The position numbers and the translations under genes were made by a program. From Elusimicrobiota bacterium (GTDB lineage: Bacteria; Elusimicrobiota; Elusimicrobia; UBA1565): 64,000 nucleotides of DNA. Below, one piece after another: positions 56,882 through 64,000 of the stretch (its first letter is position 1; every line of letters starts with the position of its first letter). A model generated the notes under the pieces. That model searched no databases and was not told the origin of the DNA. It was given only the letters and a program-made list of their open reading frames with translations. The stretch covers positions 13,172 through 77,171 of the forward strand of contig DMEZ01000014.1 of NCBI GenBank assembly GCA_003450735.1. Reading direction: 5' to 3'.

Positions 56882-58489
56882 ATGAGAACGCTCTCTTCGG
56901 GGCTGTTCTTGCTGTGCGCTTTGGCCCTGTGCCCCCTCGCCGGGGCCCAGGGGCGCCGCGCCGCGCCCGCGAAGCGCTCCCCCCAGCCCGCCGCGGCCCA
57001 GGTCAGCCCGGCCAAGAAGGCCCAGACGGAGATCGAGCGCCAGATGGAGGAACTGACGGGGGCCGTCAAGGACCTGCAGGAGTTCCAGAGGAAATACGCC
57101 CCCGACTCCGACCTCGAGGCCCTGCGCCCGGAACGGGACGCCCTTCTCAAGGAGATCCGCGACCGTCTCGCCAAGCTCAACGAGCAGGAGGAGGCGTTCA
57201 AGCAGATCAAGAAGCTCGAGCAGTGGCACATGGGCACCCAGGTGCTCCAGGAGATCGTCTCGGGCAACAAGGTCCACCCCACCGTCAACGAGATCGAGAC
57301 CGTCTTCAACCTCGACAACTTCACCAAGACCATCCGGGACTTCAAGAGCGGCGTCAGCCAGGCGGTCGTCCAGGAGGAGGCGGCCTGGCGCTCGATGCAG
57401 CAGGCGCAGGCCGACCAGCGCTGGAGCGTCCTCATCGCCTCCGGGGCCGCCGGAGGCCTCATCGCCTTCTCCTTCTTCATCTGGCGCCTGCGCAAGCGGC
57501 GCCAGCTCCAGACGCTGACCCCGGTGCCCCTCCAAGGGCCGACCGGGCGCACGACGAACCCGCCCGCCCTGGGCGGGCCCGCGACGCCCACCCCGACCCC
57601 GGTCAATCCGTTCCAGAGCGGGACGCCGACCCCCTATCCGCACGCCGTGCAGGCCCCGGACGGGGCCGTCGGGGCGGTCATCGGCGGGAACTACCGCATC
57701 GACGCGCAGATTGGCAAGGGCTCGATGGCGTCCGTCTACGAGGCCTACGACATCGAGCACAACCGCAAGGTCGTGCTCAAGCAGGTCCGGGAGGAGGTGC
57801 ACCAGAGCGAGAAGGACATCGAGCGCTTCCTGGCCGCGGCGCGCACCGTGCAGGCCCTCAAGCACCCGAGCCTCGCCGAGATCTACTCCATCTTCCTGGA
57901 GAACGAGCGCATCTACATGATCGAGGAGTTCTGCGCCGGCAAGCCGCTGAGCCGCTTCCTGGACGCCGGCAAGCGCATCTCCCTGCGCTCGGTCAAGGGC
58001 GTGCTCCAGCAGGTCGCCGCGGCCGTGGACTACGCCCACTCGCAGGGCATCGTGCACGGGGACCTGCGCCCCGCCAACATCATCGTCAGCCCCCAGGGCG
58101 TGGTCAAGGTCCTCGATTTCAGCATCGGCCTGCAGGCGAAGAAAACGATGGCCCGGCTGAGCTGGGCGGAGGGGCACGGCAGCCCGCCCTACATGTCCCC
58201 CGAGCAGGAGCTCGGGACGGCCCTGCCGGCCTCCGACCTGTACTCGCTGGGGGTCATGCTCTACGAGATGGCCACGGGGCGCCTGCCCTTCGAAGGGCCG
58301 AACTTCCTGGCCCAGAAGCGGGAGATGACCTTCCAGCCGCCGAGCAAGGTCGTCCCCGAGCTGCCCAAGGCCCTGGACATGGTCATCAAGAAGGCTTTGC
58401 AGCCGGAGCCGCCGAGCCGCTTCCAGAAGGCCGCCGACCTCTTCGGGGCCATCGTCGCCCTGCCCGACGCCGCGGCGAAAACGGGCTAG
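56882..58489 (+). CDS. Membrane Ser/Thr protein kinase with exported N-terminal domain
   Basis: A 535-residue protein. A signal sequence (LFLLCALALCPLAGA) is followed by a helical, probably coiled-coil periplasmic region (~residues 45-175), one transmembrane helix (~181-201, then RLRKRR stop-transfer), a Pro/Thr linker, and a C-terminal Hanks-type kinase from ~275. The kinase has GKGSMASVYEAYD (P-loop), K300, the catalytic HGDLRPAN (D394), D412-F413-S414 in place of DFG, and YMSPEQELG (APE-like). This order is opposite to PknB, whose kinase is N-terminal. Loss of the HRD Arg and the DFG Gly suggests altered regulation but the essential Lys and Asp remain. Stop shares CTAG with the opposing gene. 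Confidence 0.85.
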   Translation: MRTLSSGLFLLCALALCPLAGAQGRRAAPAKRSPQPAAAQVSPAKKAQTEIERQMEELTGAVKDLQEFQRKYAPDSDLEALRPERDALLKEIRDRLAKLNEQEEAFKQIKKLEQWHMGTQVLQEIVSGNKVHPTVNEIETVFNLDNFTKTIRDFKSGVSQAVVQEEAAWRSMQQAQADQRWSVLIASGAAGGLIAFSFFIWRLRKRRQLQTLTPVPLQGPTGRTTNPPALGGPATPTPTPVNPFQSGTPTPYPHAVQAPDGAVGAVIGGNYRIDAQIGKGSMASVYEAYDIEHNRKVVLKQVREEVHQSEKDIERFLAAARTVQALKHPSLAEIYSIFLENERIYMIEEFCAGKPLSRFLDAGKRISLRSVKGVLQQVAAAVDYAHSQGIVHGDLRPANIIVSPQGVVKVLDFSIGLQAKKTMARLSWAEGHGSPPYMSPEQELGTALPASDLYSLGVMLYEMATGRLPFEGPNFLAQKREMTFQPPSKVVPELPKALDMVIKKALQPEPPSRFQKAADLFGAIVALPDAAAKTG

Positions 58490-59562
58490 ATCTTAGAAGA
58501 CCGCCCCATCCACAGCGCCGCCGCCCCGAAGAGCAGGTGCGGCAGCCAGGCCGCCGGGACGGCGTGCATGCGTCCGGCGGCGCCCAGCGTGCGGCCCGTC
58601 TCGATGAGCCACAGGTAGAGGAAGCAGACCGCCAGCGCCGCGGCGAAGCTGGCCGGGCGGCTCGCGCGCCCCAGCCGCAGGGCGATGGGGATGCCCAGCG
58701 CGCAGAGAACGATATTGGTCAACGGGTAGGCGAGCTTGGCCTGCAGGGCCGTCTTGAGCGGCTGCTGCCTCTCGCCCATGCGCCGCGCCCGCTCGATGGC
58801 CTTGCCCAGGGCCCGGACGCTCATCGTGTCCGGGTCCTCCGCGCGCATGACCAGCTCGAGCGGCTCGGACTCGATGCCGCTGGGCAGGCGCTGGAAGACC
58901 TCCTCCGAGACGACGCGGCCGTCCCGATAGCGCCGGTCCACTCCGTCGCGGAACACCCAGCGCTTGGCCGACCGGTCGTAGAACGCGCGCGACGCGTCGA
59001 TCTGGCGCTCGAGCCCCTCGGAGCCGTAGAAGTCCAGGACGGGCCGCGCCATGACCCCCTCCTTGGCCTCGAACAGGGAGGTCGTCACGAACTGGTCGGG
59101 GCCGACGCTCAGGGCCATGTTCGAGTAGTTCGTCCACTCCCACTCCGGGTGGATGCGCTCCCGCCACAAGGTCTGCGCCCTCTGCCAGCAGGCCGGCAGG
59201 AGGGTCTCCTGCAGGAGCGAGGCGGAGGCCGCGATGGCCAGCGCCGCGAACAGCAGGGGGCGGAAGAAATCCTTGGGCCGCACGCCCGAGGCCTGCACCC
59301 CGATGAACTCCCCGGTGCGCATGAGGCCGGTCACCGCGAAGATGACGGCGAGCAGGGTGGCCATCGGCACCACCCGGATGGTCCAGTAGGGCAGGGCGAG
59401 CCCCAGGTATTCCGCGACGATCCAGGCGGGCGCCTTGCTGCCGAGCAGGCGGTTCATCTTGTCGAAGAGGTCGGCCAGGAACACGATCAGGGCGAAGACG
59501 CCGAGCCCGAAGAAGAACGGGCCCAGGAACTTCCGGATGGCGTAGCGCCCCAGCAGGCTCAT
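58486..59562 (-). CDS. lptG: LptF/LptG-family permease (LptG position)
   Basis: A 358-residue membrane protein of the YjgP/YjgQ family, with three N-terminal helices (FFFGLGVFALIVFLADLF; TIRVVPMATLLAVIFAVTGL; LLFAALAIAASASLLQE), a periplasmic beta-jellyroll-like domain (VLDFYGSEGLERQ, FRDGVDRRYRDG) and three C-terminal helices. LptF and LptG with LptB extract LPS from the inner membrane. It is the second gene of a pair; its ATG overlaps the end of the first. Assignment to F or G is by gene order only. Confidence 0.85.
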   Translation of the reverse strand: MSLLGRYAIRKFLGPFFFGLGVFALIVFLADLFDKMNRLLGSKAPAWIVAEYLGLALPYWTIRVVPMATLLAVIFAVTGLMRTGEFIGVQASGVRPKDFFRPLLFAALAIAASASLLQETLLPACWQRAQTLWRERIHPEWEWTNYSNMALSVGPDQFVTTSLFEAKEGVMARPVLDFYGSEGLERQIDASRAFYDRSAKRWVFRDGVDRRYRDGRVVSEEVFQRLPSGIESEPLELVMRAEDPDTMSVRALGKAIERARRMGERQQPLKTALQAKLAYPLTNIVLCALGIPIALRLGRASRPASFAAALAVCFLYLWLIETGRTLGAAGRMHAVPAAWLPHLLFGAAALWMGRSSKI

Positions 59563-60644
59563 GCGCGCCTGAGCCTCAGCCACAGCGGCAGGGCGGCCAA
59601 CAAGGTGGCCGCGTGGGGCAGCCAGGGGGCCCAGTAGGACCAGGCGAAGTCCTTGCGCCCGATGCCCACCCCCAGGGCGAGCAGGCCGTAGAAGCCGAAC
59701 ATGACCAGCAGACTGAGGGCGAAGCCCATCGCCCGGCTGCGCCGCTCGAGCCGCAGACCCAGCGGGCAGGCGACCCAGAACAGGACGAACGGCGCTCCCG
59801 CCCCGGAACTGCGCAGGGCGGCCTCCGTGGCGTACTCCCTCTGCCGGGAGGGCTCGAGCGTCCCGGAGCGCACGAGCTCGAGCAGGCGGGAGGTGCCGAG
59901 CTCCGGGATGTCCAGCTCGCGCGGGGCCTTCTTGGGGTCCGTGAAGGGCACGAAGAGCCGGTAGCGCCCGAAGGTGGCGGTCGTGAGGCTGCCGGGGTCG
60001 TCGTTGGGCCACTGCAGGGCCCCGGAGCGCAGCTCCAGCGAGACCCCCCGGCCGCGCTCGATGAGGGCCCTCCCCTCCTTCGCGGACACGCGCAGGCGCG
60101 TATAAGGTCCCCGGAGCTTCACGAGCCGCACCCCGAACACCTCGCCGCCCCCCCCGACATGGTCGGCGAACAGGCGCCATTCGCCCAGCGGGAAGAAAGT
60201 GCGGGGCTCGATGTCGACGTGGGCCACCCGGTCGGCCGCCTGGGAGTAGGCGTTCCGGAAGGAATGGAAGCCCTCCGGACTGGCCTTGTGGTTGACGTAG
60301 AAGAGGAACCCGCTCAAGACGAGGGCCGCGGTGAAGAACGGAGCCAGGATCTCGCGGAACGACCAGCCCGAAGCCCTCATCGCAAGCACCTCCCCGGTCT
60401 CGGAGAGGTGGCCCAGGGTGAGCAGCAGGGCCACCAGGAACGCCATGGGCAGGGCGAGGCTCAGGAAGTAGGGCAGGAGGCGGGCGAAGCAGGACAGGAT
60501 CCAGACCAGCGAGATCCCCTTCATGATGGCCAAATTGAACAGGCGCAGGAAGTACTGCATCAGCAGGATGAACAGGAACGCCCCCAGGGCCATCGAGAAG
60601 GCGGGGAGGAAGGAGCGCAGGAGGTAGCGCGTGAGCAGACGCAT
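59559..60644 (-). CDS. lptF: LptF/LptG-family permease (LptF position)
   Basis: A 361-residue paralogue of the neighbouring permease: LLRSFLPAFSMALGAFLFIL, then MPYFLSLALP-like helices with SETGEVLAMRASGWSFREI (the coupling-helix region contacting LptB), a periplasmic domain (VFGVRLVKLRGPYTRLRV), and C-terminal helices. ATG 60644 was chosen; a GTG at 60653 lies too close to the -10 box. The two permeases form an operon with a 4-nt overlap and support an LPS-bearing outer membrane. Confidence 0.85.
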   Translation of the reverse strand: MRLLTRYLLRSFLPAFSMALGAFLFILLMQYFLRLFNLAIMKGISLVWILSCFARLLPYFLSLALPMAFLVALLLTLGHLSETGEVLAMRASGWSFREILAPFFTAALVLSGFLFYVNHKASPEGFHSFRNAYSQAADRVAHVDIEPRTFFPLGEWRLFADHVGGGGEVFGVRLVKLRGPYTRLRVSAKEGRALIERGRGVSLELRSGALQWPNDDPGSLTTATFGRYRLFVPFTDPKKAPRELDIPELGTSRLLELVRSGTLEPSRQREYATEAALRSSGAGAPFVLFWVACPLGLRLERRSRAMGFALSLLVMFGFYGLLALGVGIGRKDFAWSYWAPWLPHAATLLAALPLWLRLRRA

Positions 60645-60655
60645 CGCCGACACCG

Positions 60656-60661
60656 ATGATA
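60656..60661 (-). promoter_or_regulatory. -10 box (TATCAT) of the lptF/lptG operon
   Basis: Minus-strand TATCAT ends 11 nt before ATG 60644, predicting a leader of about 4 nt. No TG extension and no clear -35. Confidence 0.4.
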
Positions 60662-60724
60662 CCCGATTTGGCCGTGCCGGGAAAGAATCCGCAACATCGG
60701 CCGTCTATAGTGTAAAGGCTCCCA

Positions 60725-60753
60725 TTGACAGCCAGGGATATGCCCGTTATACT
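60725..60753 (+). promoter_or_regulatory. Consensus sigma70-type promoter TTGACA-17-TATACT
   Basis: -35 TTGACA at 60725-60730, exactly 17 bp, -10 TATACT at 60748-60753. It is the best full promoter in the window and drives the SprA-like gene, giving a leader of about 70 nt. An in-frame ATG at 60740 lies inside the promoter and cannot be the start. Confidence 0.75.
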
Positions 60754-60783
60754 TAACACCGCGTCCGCGGGCGCGAGAGTCTC

Positions 60784-60819
60784 ATGCGCCGCGGAAGCCC
60801 CCACGCCGAGGGGGTGTGA
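60784..60819 (+). other. Possible leader mini-ORF and hairpin before the SprA-like gene
   Basis: An 11-codon frame (ATG 60784 to TGA 60819) spans a CCCCC/GGGGG hairpin (60798-60802 with 60810-60814) that would hide the purine-rich GAGGGGG, the only SD-like stretch before the TTG at 60833. This could tune translation; no experiment or conservation supports it yet. Confidence 0.3.
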
Positions 60820-60832
60820 GCCTCACAACGCA

Positions 60833-63800
60833 TTGAACCGGACATCCTCTCGGAAGTCGTCGGCTGGTCTTTTCGCGCCCCTCCTGGCGGGTTTCTTGTT
60901 TTTTCCCTGCCCGCACGCCGAGGCTCAGTTCTCGTTCCCCTACGACCCGGATTTCGCGCAGCAGAAGGCCCCGGAGAAGGCTCCTGAGCCGGCTCCCGCG
61001 GCCGCGGAGCAGCCCGAGGCCCCCCCCGCGCCCCGGACGCCCATGCCGGAGAGCCTGCGGAAGGGCCCCTTCCTCCTGCTCGACCGCAAGGACGCCTCGC
61101 GCATCTTCGAGCCGCTCCCCGCGGCCTCGACCGCTCCGCCCAAGGACTTCGACGAGTTCCTCCGGGAGCTGGAGCCCTTCCGGTACAGCCCCGACGCCTG
61201 GAACAAGATGCGCGAGGACGTGGAATACGGCATCCTCCCCCGCGAGGAGATCGAGCTCCCGCCCCCGCCCTCCGGCCTCTACGAGGTGGCCGGCGCGACC
61301 GGAGCGCCCCTCCCCCCGCGGCCCGAGCTCGAGCTGCCGACCTACGGCACCACGCTCTCCATCACCGGCCGCAAGCTCATCGGCTTCTCCTACACGGAGA
61401 AGCGCTTCCTGCGCGAGCAGCGCATCACCGGCCGCCCCAAGTCCACGAACCTCATCGACATCACCCAGCAGCTGCAGCTGCGCATGCAGGGCAAGGTCGG
61501 CCCGAAGATCACCGTGAACGTCGACTACGACGACACGAAGGTCAACAAGCAGGACATCTCGGTGGTCTACACCGGCGACCCCAACGAGGTCGTGCAGAAC
61601 GCCTCCTTCGGCGACATCGACCTCTCCCTGCCGGCGACCGAGTTCGTCTCCTACAACAAGCAGCTCTTCGGCATCCGCATCCAGCTCAAATACCGCAAGC
61701 TCTCGGCCATCTTCATCGGCTCGCGCACCAAGGGCCAGACCAAGACCAAGCAGTTCAAGGGCAACACCCAGCTCGTCAGCATGGACGTGCTCGACACCTC
61801 CTACATCCGGCGCCAGTACTACGACCTGACCTTCGGCAACCCCGCCCGCCTCCCCCTGCGCGCCGGCAGCGAGAAGGTCTACCTCTCCCGCAGGGCCCAG
61901 GGCCAGCAGAACGTGGGCGACATCACCCTCACCGTCGACGACCTGATGCTGGCCACCGCCACGTACACCGGCATCTTCACGCAGCTCGTCCCCGGCACGG
62001 ACTACACGCTCGACCACGTCAAGGGCATCCTGACCTTCCGCAACACCCTCGACGCCCAGGACGTCGTCGCCGTCGACTTCACGGACGCCGGCGGCCTGCC
62101 CATCTCGGTGCAGACCTCCACCGTCACGGGCACGTCCGGGGGCACGGGGCGCAACAAGCTCATCAAGACCTTCGCGGACGTGAAGGTCTCGACGGATGCG
62201 AGCTCGCCGGAAGTCGGCTGGCAGCGCGAGCTCAAGACCTTCTACAGCATCGGCCGGAGCCAGATCGTGCGCGACGACGGGCGGGGCAACTTCTTCCTGA
62301 AGGTCCTCGATCTCAACCGCGCCGAGGTCGGCTCCCTGCTCGACCCGGTCCAGAAGTACCCGGACACCATCACCGTGGACTTCGAGAACGGCGTCTTCCG
62401 CCTGGACAAGCCCTTCGCCGTGGTCGGGGACACCTCGACGCCCGACCCGGACGTCTACTCGCCCACGCCCCTCTCCAAGCGCATCCTGCAGATGGAGTTC
62501 CGCTTCCGCCTGAAGACCTTCTTCCTCGAGCCCAACCTGGTGCTCCAGTCGGAAGTCGTCCTCGTCGACGGCGCCCGGCTCTCCCGCAACGCGGACTACT
62601 TCATCGACTACGAATCCGGCTTCATCACCTTCTTCAACGAGGACCGCATCAAGGACCAGTCGGTCATCGACGTGAGCTACGAAGTCGCCCCGTTCGCCGG
62701 CGCGGCCACCGAGAGCCTGCTGGGCACCCGGCTCTGGTACGACTTCAACGAGCACTTCTCCGTGGGCTCGACCCTCCTCTACCAGACGGGCTCGAAGCCC
62801 CCCTCGGTGCCGACGGTCTCGGAGCTGGCCAAGAGCCTGCTCGTCTACGAGGGGGACCTCCAGCTCAAGAACCTGAAGCTTTTGCCCTTCCTGCAGGCGA
62901 GCTTCGCCGGCGAGTACGCGCGCAGCCACATGAACCCGAACCTGTCCAAGCGGGCCCTCATCGAGAACATGGAGGGGGTCAAGCAGGACGACATCGCGGG
63001 CCTCATCGACACCAACTGGCAGGTCGCCGCGAACCCCGACAACTCGCCCGCCGACCCCAACGCCATGGGCTGGAGCTCGCCCGACGTGCCCATCCTGCTC
63101 ATCAACCCGCAGGCGCCGGCCACCTCCAACGAGACCCAGAAGGTGCTCCAGCTGACCTACGACTTCAGCGTGGCCGGCACGACCGACGAGGTCTCCCTCG
63201 TCTACCCGTTCTCCCCCACGGGCCTGGACTTCACCCAGAAGACGATCCTCGAGGTGCAGATGTACCAGGGCGCCGCCACCAACAACGAGATCAACTTCCA
63301 CCTCGGCGGCATCAACGAGGACGCCGACGGCCGGGGCGGGACGACCCTGACCTGCGCGGACGGCCGCGTGCTCACGGGCTCGCCCAAGACCGAGGACCTC
63401 AACTGCGACGGCATCCTGCACCCCGACGAGGATAACGGCTTCGACTACTCGCCTTTGGGCATGACCTCCGCGCGCTACGGGGCGGGCAACGGACGCATCG
63501 ACACGATGGACCTCAACCGCAACGGCCGCCTCGACCCGGCGGACTTCTCGGGCGGGGACTTCGGGTACTCCGCCCCGGGCGGCGGCACGAGCCTCTACGA
63601 CGTGACCTCGGGCTCCACGCGCACCAAGCTGGACTTCACCGGCTGGCACACCTTCCAGATCCCCATCACCATCCCGACCGCCGACGCGGCCAAGTGGACC
63701 GCCGTCAAGCAGCTGCGCATCTCCCTGCGCAGGGGCGCCGGCGGCTCCGCCGCCAGCTCCATCCAGTTCGCCCGCATCGCCGTCATCGGCAACAGCTGGC

Positions 63801-64000
63801 AGAGGGGCCAGGCGGGCGACCCCTTCACGGGGGCCTCGAGCGGAGGCACCGTCACGGTCAAGGCCGTCAACAACTCCGACGACCCGAACTACCTGCCCAT
63901 CTACAAGGCGGGCGGCGAGGCCCAGGACGTGTTCAACGACCTCTACGGCACGGTCGACGAGCTCCAGAAGCAGTCCAATTCCACCAACATCCAGGAGCAG
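60833..64000 (+). CDS. SprA-like outer-membrane translocon protein, N-terminal part (3' end outside window)
   Basis: 1056 codons are present and the frame is still open. TTG 60833 gives a signal peptide (LFAPLLAGFLFFPCPHAEA, mature QFSFPYDP). After a Pro-rich linker comes a SprA_N-like region (residues ~165-310): ITGRKLIGFSYTEKRFL, LQLRMQGKVGPKITVNVDY, VVQNASFGDIDLSLPATEF, KQLFGIRIQLKYRKLSAIFI and RTKGQTKTKQFKGN. This matches the repeated unit of SprA/Sov, the giant (~2400-residue) barrel of the type 9 secretion system. Later parts include DGILHPDEDNGFDYSPLG and NRNGRLDPADF, Ca-binding-like Asp-rich stretches also seen in SprA. The strong upstream promoter suggests high expression. Family call is by motif, not by search. 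Confidence 0.72.
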   Translation, partial: MNRTSSRKSSAGLFAPLLAGFLFFPCPHAEAQFSFPYDPDFAQQKAPEKAPEPAPAAAEQPEAPPAPRTPMPESLRKGPFLLLDRKDASRIFEPLPAASTAPPKDFDEFLRELEPFRYSPDAWNKMREDVEYGILPREEIELPPPPSGLYEVAGATGAPLPPRPELELPTYGTTLSITGRKLIGFSYTEKRFLREQRITGRPKSTNLIDITQQLQLRMQGKVGPKITVNVDYDDTKVNKQDISVVYTGDPNEVVQNASFGDIDLSLPATEFVSYNKQLFGIRIQLKYRKLSAIFIGSRTKGQTKTKQFKGNTQLVSMDVLDTSYIRRQYYDLTFGNPARLPLRAGSEKVYLSRRAQGQQNVGDITLTVDDLMLATATYTGIFTQLVPGTDYTLDHVKGILTFRNTLDAQDVVAVDFTDAGGLPISVQTSTVTGTSGGTGRNKLIKTFADVKVSTDASSPEVGWQRELKTFYSIGRSQIVRDDGRGNFFLKVLDLNRAEVGSLLDPVQKYPDTITVDFENGVFRLDKPFAVVGDTSTPDPDVYSPTPLSKRILQMEFRFRLKTFFLEPNLVLQSEVVLVDGARLSRNADYFIDYESGFITFFNEDRIKDQSVIDVSYEVAPFAGAATESLLGTRLWYDFNEHFSVGSTLLYQTGSKPPSVPTVSELAKSLLVYEGDLQLKNLKLLPFLQASFAGEYARSHMNPNLSKRALIENMEGVKQDDIAGLIDTNWQVAANPDNSPADPNAMGWSSPDVPILLINPQAPATSNETQKVLQLTYDFSVAGTTDEVSLVYPFSPTGLDFTQKTILEVQMYQGAATNNEINFHLGGINEDADGRGGTTLTCADGRVLTGSPKTEDLNCDGILHPDEDNGFDYSPLGMTSARYGAGNGRIDTMDLNRNGRLDPADFSGGDFGYSAPGGGTSLYDVTSGSTRTKLDFTGWHTFQIPITIPTADAAKWTAVKQLRISLRRGAGGSAASSIQFARIAVIGNSWQRGQAGDPFTGASSGGTVTVKAVNNSDDPNYLPIYKAGGEAQDVFNDLYGTVDELQKQSNSTNIQEQ

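Noticed and set aside
60740..60832. In-frame ATG upstream of the SprA-like TTG start
   Set aside because: It falls between the -35 and -10 of a consensus promoter and would add 31 residues before the signal peptide.
60782..63649. 955-codon open frame antisense to the SprA-like gene
   Set aside because: The translation is Val/Gly/Glu/Arg-rich without any fold-like pattern; the + strand frame has a signal peptide and SprA motifs.
1..64000. CRISPR arrays, tRNA, rRNA and transposons
   Set aside because: No regularly spaced repeats, cloverleaf-like segments, rRNA-like stretches or transposase motifs were recognised by eye; a tRNAscan or ISfinder run would be decisive.

Overview
The window is gene-dense, high-GC DNA (visually about two thirds G+C). 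It comes from a Gram-negative-type bacterium: it encodes an LptF/LptG pair, outer-membrane beta-barrel proteins, a large nucleotide-sugar and lipopolysaccharide programme, and the first ~1056 codons of a SprA-like outer-membrane translocon protein. The lineage cannot be fixed from sequence alone. The mix of SprA-like and PorV/PorQ-like proteins, SMUG1-type glycosylase, very high GC and near-leaderless promoters suggests Elusimicrobiota or another non-Bacteroidota phylum; this is inference. No rRNA, tRNA, CRISPR array, transposase or integrase was seen, and no gap longer than 300 bases lacks a gene.

Positions 1-35182 are one long surface-glycan locus, mostly on the + strand, with 4-nt start/stop overlaps. 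It carries a scattered but recognisable nonulosonic (legionaminic-type) acid pathway: LegB-like dehydratase (30420), LegC-like aminotransferase (13618), PtmE-like CBS/guanylyltransferase (12557), LegG/NeuC-like epimerase (1408) and a NeuB/LegI-like synthase (407). A second NeuB domain is fused behind an FAD-dependent oxidoreductase (4186-6579). A second keto-sugar-acid cassette lies at 18448-21576: a HAD phosphatase, a DRE-TIM pyruvate-aldolase-type enzyme fused to a DUF115/MAF-like domain, and a KdsB-like cytidylyltransferase. A KdsD-like isomerase follows at 25709. Around these are four DegT-type aminotransferases (one cut by the left edge) plus a divergent fifth relative, two B12-binding radical SAM proteins, an ABC flippase, three large GT-B-like proteins, several glycosyltransferases, a FemAB-like protein and a polysaccharide deacetylase.

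Positions 35183-38608 are accessory: a small membrane protein, a macro-domain protein, a secreted hypothetical, then a visibly AT-richer island with a Phd/RelE-type toxin-antitoxin pair and an ORF6N-domain protein controlled by a perfect inverted repeat, and a Cys-rich DUF3795 protein. Positions 38640-53274 return to housekeeping and glycan genes: aminopeptidase P, an initiating polyprenyl-phosphate sugar transferase, aminotransferase, GT4, two methyltransferases, three multi-pass GT-C-like proteins, a sugar-1-phosphate nucleotidyltransferase and a phosphohexomutase. Positions 53339-64000 hold metK, a small membrane protein, a PorV/TraF-like barrel, SMUG1, a membrane Ser/Thr kinase, lptF/lptG on the minus strand, and the SprA-like gene running off the right edge.

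Three things stand out: the two unusual keto-sugar-acid synthesis modules, including two domain fusions; a recurrent promoter layout in which a (TGn)TATAAT-like box ends only 5-11 nt before the start codon; and a SprA-like plus PorV-like pair that hints at a type 9-like export system.
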